Below, in pieces: positions 16,518 to 24,082 of a stretch of DNA of 64,000 bases; position 1 is the first letter of the stretch, and each line of letters starts with the position of its first letter. The stretch is from Amycolatopsis sp. NBRC 101858 (GTDB lineage: Bacteria > Actinomycetota > Actinomycetes > Mycobacteriales > Pseudonocardiaceae): the NCBI RefSeq assembly GCF_030269325.1, contig NZ_BSTD01000004.1, forward strand, positions 164,558 to 228,557. Direction: 5' to 3'. A model generated the notes under the pieces. It was not told the origin of the DNA and did not search any database. It saw only the letters and a list, made by a program, of their open reading frames with translations. Position numbers and translations under genes: made by a program.

Positions 16518-17840
16518 ATGTCGATCGACCGGAGCGACGAGCGCACGGCCGGACCGGCGGCGCAGCCGAAGCTCACCTGGGCGGCGATCCGGCCGCTGGT
16601 GCTGCGCCTGCACTTCTACGCCGGGGTGTTCATCGGGCCGTTCCTGCTGGTCGCGGCGGTGACCGGGCTGGCCTACGTCTGGACGCCGCAGCTGGAGCAG
16701 GCCGTCTACGACCACGAGCTGCACGTCCCGGCGGCGCCCGGGGTCGTCCCGCTGGAGCAGCAGGCCGCCGTCGCCCGGGCCGCCGTGCCGGACGGGACCG
16801 TCACCGGGATCCGGCCCGGGCCCACGCCGGCCGACTCGACGCAGGTGATCTTCGACCGCCCCGGGCTCGAGCCCAGCTACCACTGGACGGTGTTCGTCGA
16901 CCCGCACACCGCGGAGGTGCGCGGGCAGCTGGAGACCTACGGCTCGGGCCAGGCGATGCCGGTGCGCGGCTGGGTCGACACCCTGCACCGCAGCCTGCAC
17001 CTGGGCGACGTCGGCCGCTGGTACAGCGAACTCGCGGCCAGCTGGCTGTGGGTGGTCGTGCTGGCCGGGATCGCGCTGTGGCTGGGGAAGCGCAAGTCGT
17101 CGCGGAGCAAGCGAGGACGGCTCCTGTCGTGGCACCGCACGACCGGCCTGGTGATCGCGGCCGGGCTGCTGGTCCTGTCGGCCACCGGGCTGACGTGGTC
17201 CGAGCACGCGGGCGCGAGCATCAGCGAACTGCGGTCCGAACTGGACTGGACGACGCCGTCGGTGTCGACCGCGCTTCCGGCTTCGGCGGCGCGAACGGAC
17301 GTCGGGATCGACGCCGTGCGCGCGGCGACGCTGTCCGCCGGCTTGGCGGACCCGGTGGAGATCCGCCCGCCGGCCACGCCGGGCAAAGCGTATGTCGTGC
17401 AGCAGGTCGGCCGCGACTGGCCGACCAAGGCGGACTCGATGGCCGTCGACCCGGCGACCGGGCGGATCACCGACACGCTGCCGTTCGCGGACTACTCGCT
17501 CGCGGCGAAGCTGGCGCGATGGGGGATCGACGCGCACATGGGCCTGCTGTTCGGCGTGGCCAACCAGATCGTGCTGACGGCGCTGGCGCTCGGGCTGATC
17601 GCGGTGATCGTCTGGGGCTACCGGATGTGGTGGCTGCGCCGGCCGACCCGTGGTGACGCGCGGGCCGGGCGTCCGCCGTCGCGCGGAACCTGGCGGCGGA
17701 TCCCGGGCCGGGTGCTCGCGCCGGTGCTGGTGGTGACCGCCGTCGTGGGGTACTACCTGCCGGTGTTCGGCTTGTCCCTGCTGGGTTTCCTGGTCGTGGA
17801 CCTGATCGTCGGGGCTCGCCGTCCGGAGGTGGTGTCGTGA
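16518..17840 (+). CDS. PepSY-associated membrane protein
   Basis: 440 residues with four or more transmembrane helices. The first is FYAGVFIGPFLLVAAVTGLAYV, followed by a large extracytoplasmic region with W-x-x-F-V-D-P-H-T-A-E-V-R-G, then GWVDTLHRSLHLGDVGRWY before helix 2 (SWLWVVVLAGIALWLG), helix 3 near WHRTTGLVIAAGLLVL and a second periplasmic PepSY-like domain. The family is linked to siderophore or copper handling in the membrane (PiuB-like). GGGAAGGGAGCTCG precedes the ATG. It overlaps the DUF5134 gene by 4 nt (GTGA). Its ECF promoter ties it to the copZ-copA genes, so copper is the likelier metal. Confidence 0.88.
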   Translation: MSIDRSDERTAGPAAQPKLTWAAIRPLVLRLHFYAGVFIGPFLLVAAVTGLAYVWTPQLEQAVYDHELHVPAAPGVVPLEQQAAVARAAVPDGTVTGIRPGPTPADSTQVIFDRPGLEPSYHWTVFVDPHTAEVRGQLETYGSGQAMPVRGWVDTLHRSLHLGDVGRWYSELAASWLWVVVLAGIALWLGKRKSSRSKRGRLLSWHRTTGLVIAAGLLVLSATGLTWSEHAGASISELRSELDWTTPSVSTALPASAARTDVGIDAVRAATLSAGLADPVEIRPPATPGKAYVVQQVGRDWPTKADSMAVDPATGRITDTLPFADYSLAAKLARWGIDAHMGLLFGVANQIVLTALALGLIAVIVWGYRMWWLRRPTRGDARAGRPPSRGTWRRIPGRVLAPVLVVTAVVGYYLPVFGLSLLGFLVVDLIVGARRPEVVS

Positions 17841-18430
17841 TCGAGGCGACCGGGTTGCGGTGGATCCTGACGATCGTGTTCGCGGGCACCGGGTTCTTCT
17901 GCCTGTACCGGTGCCTGCGGCAAGGACCGGTGACGAGCCGGTTCGGCGACGTGCTGCACACGGCGATGTGCGCGGGCATGGTCGCGATGGTGTGGCCCGC
18001 CACGATGAGCTTCGCCCGGCTGCCGCAGTTGGTGCTGTTCGGGTTCGCCGCGGCCTGGTTCGCCGTGGCGGCGGCCCGGGGTACCGACCGGTGGCACCCG
18101 GGCTACCACGCGGTGATGATGGCGGCGATGGCGTGGATGGTGTTCGCGATGCCCCGCGCGATGGTGGGCAGCGGCGCGGCGACGACCATGGACATGCCGG
18201 GGATGGAGGGCATGGCGATGGCGGTGCCGTCGGCCGGGGGAGGGGTGCCGGCCGACGTGGTGGTCGTCGCGGTGGTGCTGGCGATCGCGTTCTGCGCGGC
18301 GGGGCTGGCGTTTCTGGCCCGAGCGATCGATGGCGTGCGGGTCGCGTTGCCGCCGGTCCGGACGGCCGGGTGGGGCGCCGACGCCCTGATGGGCCTCGGC
18401 ACGACCGTGATGCTGGTCGCGATGCTGTGA
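17837..18430 (+). CDS. DUF5134 membrane protein with a Met-rich loop
   Basis: 197 residues starting at a GTG within a GTGA overlap. Five or six hydrophobic helices are visible (LRWILTIVFAGTGFFCLYR, YHAVMMAAMAWMVFAMPRAM, DVVVVAVVLAIAFCAAGLAFL). Between helices 4 and 5 is TTMDMPGMEGMAMAV, a methionine cluster of the M-x-x-M kind that binds Cu(I) in copper proteins. His residues at HTAMC and WHPGYH may add ligands. The family has no assigned activity. Translational coupling to the PepSY protein suggests a complex in the membrane. The last 20 codons are echoed just downstream. Confidence 0.8.
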   Translation: MIEATGLRWILTIVFAGTGFFCLYRCLRQGPVTSRFGDVLHTAMCAGMVAMVWPATMSFARLPQLVLFGFAAAWFAVAAARGTDRWHPGYHAVMMAAMAWMVFAMPRAMVGSGAATTMDMPGMEGMAMAVPSAGGGVPADVVVVAVVLAIAFCAAGLAFLARAIDGVRVALPPVRTAGWGADALMGLGTTVMLVAML

Positions 18431-18434
18431 CGCG

Positions 18435-18474
18435 GCGGGGGTGCCGACGCCCGGGTGGGCCTCGGCACCCCCGC
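18435..18474. terminator. 13-bp stem terminator between convergent genes
   Basis: GCGGGGGTGCCGA (18435-18447) pairs perfectly with TCGGCACCCCCGC (18462-18474) around a 14-nt loop. It sits between the DUF5134 stop and the end of the Cys-rich gene, so it can stop both transcripts. Positions 18438-18468 match 18372-18402 inside the DUF5134 gene at 28 of 31 bases. Confidence 0.75.
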
Positions 18475-18485
18475 GACGCGGGGAA

Positions 18486-18698
18486 TCAGGCCGGCGCGAG
18501 GAGCCCGTCGAGCACGCCGGTCTTGATGTCGGCGACCAGGACTTCGAGCTGGCCGACACTCATCTCGATCTTCTGGCCGAAGTCATCGGTGATGACGATC
18601 CGGCGCTCGGCCGGCGCGTCGTCGGCGACGTAGAGCTCCGGGCAGCCGCAGTTGCACTGGCCGCAGAACGTCGCGATGTGCCGCAGGGGTGCGTTCAT
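18486..18698 (-). CDS. Small Cys-rich protein, likely metal-binding
   Basis: 70 residues from the ATG at 18698, chosen because GAGGAG lies 6 nt before it. The N-terminal part holds four cysteines in FCGQCNCGCPEL (residues about 11-22, C-x2-C-x-C-x-C). The rest is RRIVITDDFGQKIEMSVGQLEVLVADIKTGVLDGLLAPA, an acidic tail. I do not recognise a named family. The spacing of Cys could bind Cu(I) or zinc. Its promoter has the same GGGAACC-N17-GAC layout as the copper genes, which supports a role in copper buffering. A precursor-peptide role was considered, but no modifying enzyme is nearby. Confidence 0.75.
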   Translation of the reverse strand: MNAPLRHIATFCGQCNCGCPELYVADDAPAERRIVITDDFGQKIEMSVGQLEVLVADIKTGVLDGLLAPA

Positions 18699-18735
18699 GG
18701 TCGTCTCCTCGGGTCCGGTCACCGCCACTGGTGCA

Positions 18736-18765
18736 GTAGTCGGCCCGGGGTCCGGGATGGTTCCC
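18736..18765 (-). promoter_or_regulatory. ECF-sigma-type promoter of the Cys-rich gene
   Basis: On the minus strand GGGAACC (18765-18759), a 17-nt spacer and GACTAC (18741-18736), 37 nt before the start codon. The -35 lies in an 8-bp inverted repeat, GTCCGGGA/TCCCGGAC. It matches the promoters at 16447 and 20440. Confidence 0.55.
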
Positions 18766-18881
18766 GGACGCGGCGCGCGATGTGGCCGGCGAGTTCGCGG
18801 CGGCCGCGGGGAGCTGTGCGGCGGCGCGGGCTACCGGTTCGCCGGCGGGGCAGTGCCGCACTGCGGATCGGTTCGGCGAAC

Positions 18882-19090
18882 CGCCGGCTCAGGCCGCGTG
18901 GTGCGGGTTGGCCGGCCCGGCGCGGGAAAGCTCGCCCGCCGGCTCAAGCCGCGCGGTGCGGGCTTGCCGGCCCGGCGCTGGAAAGCCCGCCGGCTCAGGC
19001 CGCAGTCCCGGTTGGCCGGCCCGGCGCGGGAAAGCTCGCCCGCCGGCTCAAGCCGCGCGGTGGCGGCTGGCCGGCCTCCGCGGGAACCGG
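18882..19090. repeat. Four imperfect tandem repeats of 51-55 bp
   Basis: Units begin CGCCGGCTCA at 18882, 18937, 18988 and 19041 (periods 55, 51 and 53). Each carries a form of GCTTGCCGGCCCGGCGC followed by GGAAAG. The fourth unit contains the TGA stop of the anti-sigma gene (19048-19050), so the array looks like serial copies of that gene's 3' end. With 18699-18881 it fills a gap of about 350 bp that holds no other gene. Confidence 0.75.
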
Positions 19091-19809
19091 CGGACCGGCG
19101 CCAGCCGTGCCGGTGCGTCGTGCTCCGGAAGATGCACTTCGTCGTCCGTTCCCAGTGCGTCCGCGTTCAACGGTGCCGGGGCCGGGCTCCGGCGGTGTTC
19201 GCGGTGGACCACGACCATCAACACCAGTCCCACTACCAGCAAGCTGTGGGTCAGCAGGCGGCCGGCCCCGACCTGGCCGCCGGACACGTCGATCACCGAT
19301 GCCACCCCGAGCACCAGCGCGAAACCGGCGACCAGCGGCAGCTGCGCGCCGGCGGTGCGGGGGCGCAATGCCGCCCACAGCAGGCCGATGCCCAGCGCCA
19401 GGTTCCACGCCGCACTCTCGTTGCTCAGGTGGATCGCGCCCGCGTGCGCCGCGTGTGCGTCCCCCGGCACCAGGAACTCGGCGAACCCGAGGCCGGACTG
19501 GACCAGCCCGACGAGCCCCAGCGCGACCCGCGCCGCCCACTTCTCGCGCGATGGCAGCGGGGCCCGCTCGAGGATCGCCGCCGTCAGGTCGGGCACCGCG
19601 GGCGCCTGGCGCACCATCGCGCGGCGCAGCCGCTGGGCCTGGTCCCGCCAGGCCTGGCACGCGCCACAGCCCTGCAGGTGGCGTTCCACTTCGGCCTCGG
19701 GCAACGGGCCGGTCTCGCCGTCCATCGCGGCCGAGAGCGATTCCCGGAAAGGTGCGCAGTCCACGGGTAGATAGTCGTCCACGGTCCCGGCCCGGTTCCA
19801 GCGGATCAC
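19048..19809 (-). CDS. Membrane anti-sigma factor with zf-HC2 domain
   Basis: 253 residues. The start is a GTG (19809) that overlaps the sigma factor stop by 4 nt (GTGA). The N-terminal 75 residues hold the zinc anti-sigma motif H-L-Q-G-C-G-A-C (H-x3-C-x2-C), which grips the sigma factor. The rest has five or six hydrophobic helices, including VALGLVGLVQSGLGFAEFLV and LLTHSLLVVGLVLMVVV, with a His-rich loop DAHAAHAGAIHLS that could sense metal outside the membrane. The arrangement is that of a membrane anti-sigma controlling a SigC-like factor. The stop codon is in the tandem repeat array. Confidence 0.88.
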   Translation of the reverse strand: MIRWNRAGTVDDYLPVDCAPFRESLSAAMDGETGPLPEAEVERHLQGCGACQAWRDQAQRLRRAMVRQAPAVPDLTAAILERAPLPSREKWAARVALGLVGLVQSGLGFAEFLVPGDAHAAHAGAIHLSNESAAWNLALGIGLLWAALRPRTAGAQLPLVAGFALVLGVASVIDVSGGQVGAGRLLTHSLLVVGLVLMVVVHREHRRSPAPAPLNADALGTDDEVHLPEHDAPARLAPVRRFPRRPASRHRAA

Positions 19810-20381
19810 CCGACGGCGCTGCGCCGGGGCGGCGCGTCGGCCATCGCGGCGAGGAGGTCGTCGCGCGCCCGGGCCACCCGCGACCGGATCGTGCCGACCG
19901 GGCACCCGCACACCTCGGCGGCGTCCGCGTACGACAGCCCGAGCGCCTGGGTGAGCACGAACGCGTCCCGCCGCTCCGGATCCAGCGCGCCGACCAGCTG
20001 GTCCAGGACCACCTGCTCCTCCAGCAGCGACCGCGTCGCCGGCTCGTCGCGCTCGGAGAGTGTCTGCCAGTCGGCGGCGGACGCCGACCGCGGACGGCAG
20101 CGCGCGGCGCGGATCTGGTCGGCGACCGCGCGGCGGGCGATCGAGAGCAGCCACGTGCGGGCCGACGAGTCGCCCTTGAAGCGGCTCAACGACCCCAGCG
20201 CCCGCAGGTAGGTCTCCTGGACCAGGTCGTCGGCGGTCTGCACGTCGCCCAGGCTCGCCACGAACCGCCAGACGTGCGGCTGCGTGGCGCGCACGAAGTG
20301 GTCCAGGGCGACCCGGTCGCCGCGGCCGGCCAGCCGGGCCCAGCGGGTGATCTCGTCGTCGTCCGCGCGAAGTGGCCTCAC
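19806..20381 (-). CDS. ECF RNA polymerase sigma factor (SigC-like)
   Basis: 191 residues from a GTG. Region 2 has FVRATQPHVWRFVASLGDVQTADDLVQETYLRAL and S-A-R-T-W-L-L-S-I-A-R-R; region 4 has LDPERRDAFVLTQALGLSYADAAEVCGCPVGTIRSRVARARDDL. The pairing with a zf-HC2 membrane anti-sigma and the divergent copZ-copA point to a copper-responsive sigma like mycobacterial SigC. Three promoters of the form GGGAACC-N17-GAC nearby are the probable targets. Self-regulation is possible through the shared TTCCCGGGAA palindrome at 20435-20444, but no clear -10 was seen in its direction. Confidence 0.93.
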   Translation of the reverse strand: MRPLRADDDEITRWARLAGRGDRVALDHFVRATQPHVWRFVASLGDVQTADDLVQETYLRALGSLSRFKGDSSARTWLLSIARRAVADQIRAARCRPRSASAADWQTLSERDEPATRSLLEEQVVLDQLVGALDPERRDAFVLTQALGLSYADAAEVCGCPVGTIRSRVARARDDLLAAMADAPPRRSAVG

Positions 20382-20439
20382 ACCCGCTGATACGGCTCAC
20401 GGGCCGGAACGGTTGAAGATGATCTTGACCGAAATTCCC

Positions 20440-20469
20440 GGGAACCAGCCGGGCCCGCCGGCCGACCTT
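20440..20469 (+). promoter_or_regulatory. ECF-sigma-type promoter of copZ-copA
   Basis: GGGAACC (20440-20446), a 17-nt spacer and GACCTT (20464-20469), 55 nt before the copZ start. Thirteen bases, ATTCCCGGGAACC (20434-20446), are identical to those before the PepSY operon at 16441. Confidence 0.6.
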
Positions 20470-20524
20470 GTTACGGCAAGGCCACTGCCCGGTCTCGGGA
20501 AGGCCACGGCCGGAAGGCGCAACA

Positions 20525-20731
20525 ATGACTCAGAGTACGTACGTGGTGACGGGGATGACCTGCGGGCACTGCGCGGCTTCGGTTCGCGAGGAGCTCGGCG
20601 AGCTGCCCGGCGTCCGGGACGTCGACGTCGACGTGCCGGCCGGCCGCGTCGTCGTCACCAGCGAGTCGGCGCTGGCCCTCGAGCACGTCGAGAGCGCCGT
20701 CCGGGTCGCGGGCTACCAGCTCGTCCGATGA
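20525..20731 (+). CDS. copZ: Copper chaperone CopZ-like HMA protein
   Basis: 68 residues, one heavy-metal-associated domain: YVVTGMTCGHCAASVREEL carries the C-x-x-C copper site, followed by GVRDVDVDVPAGRVVV and the final VAGYQLV strand. I took the ATG at 20525 (GGAAGG upstream) over an earlier one at 20468 because it gives the normal length. It hands Cu(I) to the ATPase encoded next, with which it overlaps by 4 nt (ATGA). Confidence 0.92.
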   Translation: MTQSTYVVTGMTCGHCAASVREELGELPGVRDVDVDVPAGRVVVTSESALALEHVESAVRVAGYQLVR

Positions 20732-23007
20732 CCGGCGGGTACCTGCGCGACCCGGTCACCGCGCCGATCGCCGCGCTGCGGCCCCCGCGCGACGTGGAGC
20801 TCGAGGTCGGTGGCATGACGTGCGGCTCGTGCGCCGCGCGGATCGAACGCAAGCTCAACCGCGTCGACGGCGTCCGCGCGACCGTCAACTACGCCACCGG
20901 GAAGGCCGCCGTCTCGGTGCCGGCGTCGCTCACGGTCGAGGACGTCGTCGCGGCGATCGAAGCCGCCGGCTACACCGCCCGGCCACCCGCGCCGGAGCCG
21001 CCGGAACCCGCCGCCGATCCGGTGCGGCAGCGGCTGCTCGTGTCCGCCGTCCTCGCAGTGCCGGTCATCGTGCTCGCGATGGTGCCCGTGCTGCAGTTCC
21101 CGGCCTGGCAGTGGGTGTCGCTGGTGCTCGCGACGCCGGTCGTCGCGTGGGGCGCGGGGCCGCTGCACCGCGCGGCGTGGGCGAACCTGAAGCACCGGAC
21201 GGCCACGATGGACACCCTCGTCTCGATCGGGGTCGCCGCGGCCTACCTCTGGTCGCTGTACGCGCTGCTGCTCGGCGGGGCGGGCGAAATCGGGATGCGG
21301 CACGAGTTCGACTTCTCCCTCGCCGCCGACCACGACGTCGACGGGATCTACTTCGAGGTCGCCACCGGCGTCACGCTGTTCATCCTGGCCGGCCGGTTCT
21401 TCGAAGCCCGGTCGCGGCGCCGCGCCGGAGCCGCCCTGCGCGCACTGCTCGACCTCGGCGCGAAGTCCGTCTCCGTGCTGCGCGACGGCCGCGAAGAACG
21501 CATCCCGATCGACGAACTGCGCACCGGCGACCGGTTCGTCGTGCGGCCCGGCGAGAAGATCGCCACCGACGGCGTGATCGAGGACGGCACGTCGGCCGTC
21601 GACCTGAGCCTGGTCACCGGGGAAGCGGTGCCGGTCGAAGTCGCGGCGGGTGCCGAGGTCGTCGGCGCGACGGTGAACATGAGCGGACGCCTGGTCGTGT
21701 GCGCCACCCGGGTCGGCGCCGACACGCGGCTGGCGCGGATCGCCGCGATGGTGGAGCGGGCCCAGAGCGGCAAGGCGGACGTGCAGCGGCTCGCCGACCG
21801 CGTCTCGGCGGTGTTCGTGCCGGTGGTGATGGCGCTTTCCTTGGCCACGCTGGTGTTCTGGCTCGTGTCCGGCGCGGAGACGGCGGCCGCGTTCACCGCC
21901 GCGGTGGCCGTGCTGATCATCGCGTGCCCGTGTGCACTGGGCCTGGCGACGCCGACCGCGCTGCTCGTGGGCACCGGCCGCGGCGCCCAGCTCGGCGTGC
22001 TGGTGAAGGGCCCGGAGATGCTCGAGTCGACGCGGCGGGTCGACACCGTCGTGCTCGACAAGACCGGCACGGTGACCACGGGCAAGATGAGCCTGGCCGC
22101 GATCCGGACCGACGACGACACACCGCGCGACCTCGCGCTGCAGCTGGCCGGGGCGCTGGAAAACGCGTCCGAGCACCCGATCGCGGTCGCCGTCACCGCC
22201 GCGGCCGTCAAGCGGTTCGGCTGGGTGGGCCAGGTGCGGGAGTTCCGGACGGTGGCGGGGTTCGGCGTGCTCGGCCGGGTCGAGGGCCACCGGGTCGTCA
22301 TCGGCCGTCCCGAGCTGCTGCGGCGGCTGAACGTCCGGCTGCCGCAGTCGTTGCTGCGCGCCAAGGAGCGGGCCGAACAGGAGGGGAACACCGCGGTGGT
22401 CCTCGCCTGGGATGGGCTGGCGCACGCGGTGCTGGTGGTCGCGGACAGCGTCAAGCCGACGTCGGCGCCCGCGGTGTTCCAGCTGCGCCGCCTCGGCCTG
22501 AACCCGGTGCTGCTGACCGGCGACAACGAGACGGTCGCCCGCGCGATCGGCCGCGAAGCCGGGATCACCGACGTGATCGCGGGCGTGTCCCCGGAGCAGA
22601 AGGTCGAAGTGATCCAGGGGATGCAGGCGCAGGGCCGGGTGGTCGCGATGATCGGCGACGGCGTCAACGACGCGGCGGCCCTGGCGACGGCCGACCTGGG
22701 CCTGGCGATCGGCACGGGCACGGACGCGGCGATCGAGGCCAGCGACCTGACGCTCGTCCGCGGCGATCTCCTGGCGGCGGTGGACGCGATCCGGCTCAGC
22801 CGCCGCACCCTGGCGACGATCAAGGCCAACCTGTTCTGGGCACTGGCCTACAACGTGGCGGCGTTGCCGTTGGCCGCGGCGGGTCTGCTGAACCCGATGA
22901 TCGCGGGTGCGGCGATGGCGATGTCGAGCTGTCTGGTGGTGTCGAACAGCCTGCGGTTGACGCGGTTCCGGGGGAGCGCGGCCGGAATGCCGGAGGTGCC
23001 CGCCTGA
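20728..23007 (+). CDS. copA: Copper-exporting P1B-type ATPase CopA
   Basis: 759 residues. One N-terminal HMA domain carries C-x-x-C at residues 32-35 (GGMTCGSCAARI). The membrane Cu site is Cys-Pro-Cys at about 400-402 (IIACPCALGLATP). The phosphorylated Asp444 lies in DKTGTVTTGK, HP in SEHPIAVAV, and GDGVNDAAAL in the hinge. The final helix has the N-A-x6-Y-N and M-x-x-S-S elements (YNVAALPLAAAGLLNP, MAMSSCLVVSNSLRL) seen in Cu(I) exporters. It pumps Cu(I) out of the cytosol. It is transcribed with copZ. Confidence 0.95.
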   Translation: MTGGYLRDPVTAPIAALRPPRDVELEVGGMTCGSCAARIERKLNRVDGVRATVNYATGKAAVSVPASLTVEDVVAAIEAAGYTARPPAPEPPEPAADPVRQRLLVSAVLAVPVIVLAMVPVLQFPAWQWVSLVLATPVVAWGAGPLHRAAWANLKHRTATMDTLVSIGVAAAYLWSLYALLLGGAGEIGMRHEFDFSLAADHDVDGIYFEVATGVTLFILAGRFFEARSRRRAGAALRALLDLGAKSVSVLRDGREERIPIDELRTGDRFVVRPGEKIATDGVIEDGTSAVDLSLVTGEAVPVEVAAGAEVVGATVNMSGRLVVCATRVGADTRLARIAAMVERAQSGKADVQRLADRVSAVFVPVVMALSLATLVFWLVSGAETAAAFTAAVAVLIIACPCALGLATPTALLVGTGRGAQLGVLVKGPEMLESTRRVDTVVLDKTGTVTTGKMSLAAIRTDDDTPRDLALQLAGALENASEHPIAVAVTAAAVKRFGWVGQVREFRTVAGFGVLGRVEGHRVVIGRPELLRRLNVRLPQSLLRAKERAEQEGNTAVVLAWDGLAHAVLVVADSVKPTSAPAVFQLRRLGLNPVLLTGDNETVARAIGREAGITDVIAGVSPEQKVEVIQGMQAQGRVVAMIGDGVNDAAALATADLGLAIGTGTDAAIEASDLTLVRGDLLAAVDAIRLSRRTLATIKANLFWALAYNVAALPLAAAGLLNPMIAGAAMAMSSCLVVSNSLRLTRFRGSAAGMPEVPA

Positions 23008-23158
23008 TGCGTCCGCATCCTGGCCCCGAACCGGAGCGAAACGGACAGAACAACCACAAAGCGGGTTACTTGCCGTCCACATGATGAGACAGTGGAGCGA
23101 TCACCGAAAAACTCCTTAAGGTCCGGTCGTCACTCGATCGGCTGAACCTTGAGGTGCT

Positions 23159-24082
23159 GTGTCCGCCCCCTCCCTCCCGCCACTCGCGGCGCGCTCGCTG
23201 CCCGCCGCCGTGTGGCGCGCCGTCCGGTCCGGGCGGTGGACGTCCGCCTGCGCGCTGCTGGCCGTCCTGATCGTGCTCCTCGCCGCCGGGGCCGACCTGT
23301 TCGTCCTGGCCGAGGGGCAGAGCCTCGCCCCGGACATCGCCACGCTCGGCCCGACCGGGCTGCCCGCGGGCAGCCTCGGCGGGGTGAGCGGCGCGCACTG
23401 GTTCGGCGTCGAGCCCCTGACCGGGGTCGACCTCTTCGCGCTCGTCGCGCACGGCGCCCGGACGTCACTGCTGGTCGGGCTCGGCGCCACCGTGCTGGCC
23501 ACCGCGCTCGGCGTCGTGATCGGGGTGAGCGCCGGCTACCTCGGCGGCTGGTGGGACCGGGTGGTCACCTGGACCGCCGACGTCATCCTCGGCTTCCCCT
23601 ACCTGATCTTCATGATCGCGCTCGGCGCGGTCCTGCCGGTGGACTTCCCGCGGCAGATCACGCTGATCGTCGTCCTCGGGCTCTTCGGCTGGCCGCGCAT
23701 CGCCCGCATCGTGCGCGCTCAAGCCCTGACGCTGGCCAAGCGTGACTTCGTCGCCGCGGCCCGGGCCATCGGCGGCGGCCCGTGGCACGTGTTCACGAAG
23801 GAGCTGCTGCCGAACCTGTGGGCGCCGATCATCGTCGTCGCCAGCCTCTCCATCCCGTCGATGATCGGCAACGAAGCCGCGCTGTCCTTCCTCGGCGTCG
23901 GCGTGCTGCCGCCGACCCCCAGCTGGGGCCGCACGATCAGCGGGGCCATCGACTTCTTCGAGACGGACCCGATGTACCTGGTCTTCCCCGGGCTGATGCT
24001 GTTCCTGGTCACCCTGGCGTTCAACGTCGTCGGCGACGCGATCCGCGACGCGCTCGACCCGCGGTCGGGGAGTGCCGCCTGA
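23159..24082 (+). CDS. ABC transporter permease, DppC/OppC family
   Basis: 307 residues from a GTG. A DppC-type N-terminal helix (ALLAVLIVLLAAGADLFVL) is followed by a periplasmic stretch G-L-P-A-G-S-L-G-G-V-S-G-A-H-W-F-G-V-E-P-L-T-G-V-D-L-F, then five helices with the EAA loop RAIGGGPWHVFTKELLPNLW. First gene of a four-gene importer operon for peptides or similar solutes. The preceding 150 bp hold no convincing promoter match. Confidence 0.88.
   Translation: MSAPSLPPLAARSLPAAVWRAVRSGRWTSACALLAVLIVLLAAGADLFVLAEGQSLAPDIATLGPTGLPAGSLGGVSGAHWFGVEPLTGVDLFALVAHGARTSLLVGLGATVLATALGVVIGVSAGYLGGWWDRVVTWTADVILGFPYLIFMIALGAVLPVDFPRQITLIVVLGLFGWPRIARIVRAQALTLAKRDFVAAARAIGGGPWHVFTKELLPNLWAPIIVVASLSIPSMIGNEAALSFLGVGVLPPTPSWGRTISGAIDFFETDPMYLVFPGLMLFLVTLAFNVVGDAIRDALDPRSGSAA

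Noticed and set aside
18486..18698. Cys-rich small protein as a RiPP precursor
   Set aside because: No radical SAM, YcaO, lanthionine or protease gene nearby, the cysteines are near the N-terminus, and the promoter links it to copper genes.
18882..19090. Tandem repeats as a CRISPR array
   Set aside because: Units are contiguous and diverged with no unique spacers, and no cas genes are present.
20713..23082. Long minus-strand frame opposite copA
   Set aside because: Shadow of the P-type ATPase; no motif of its own.
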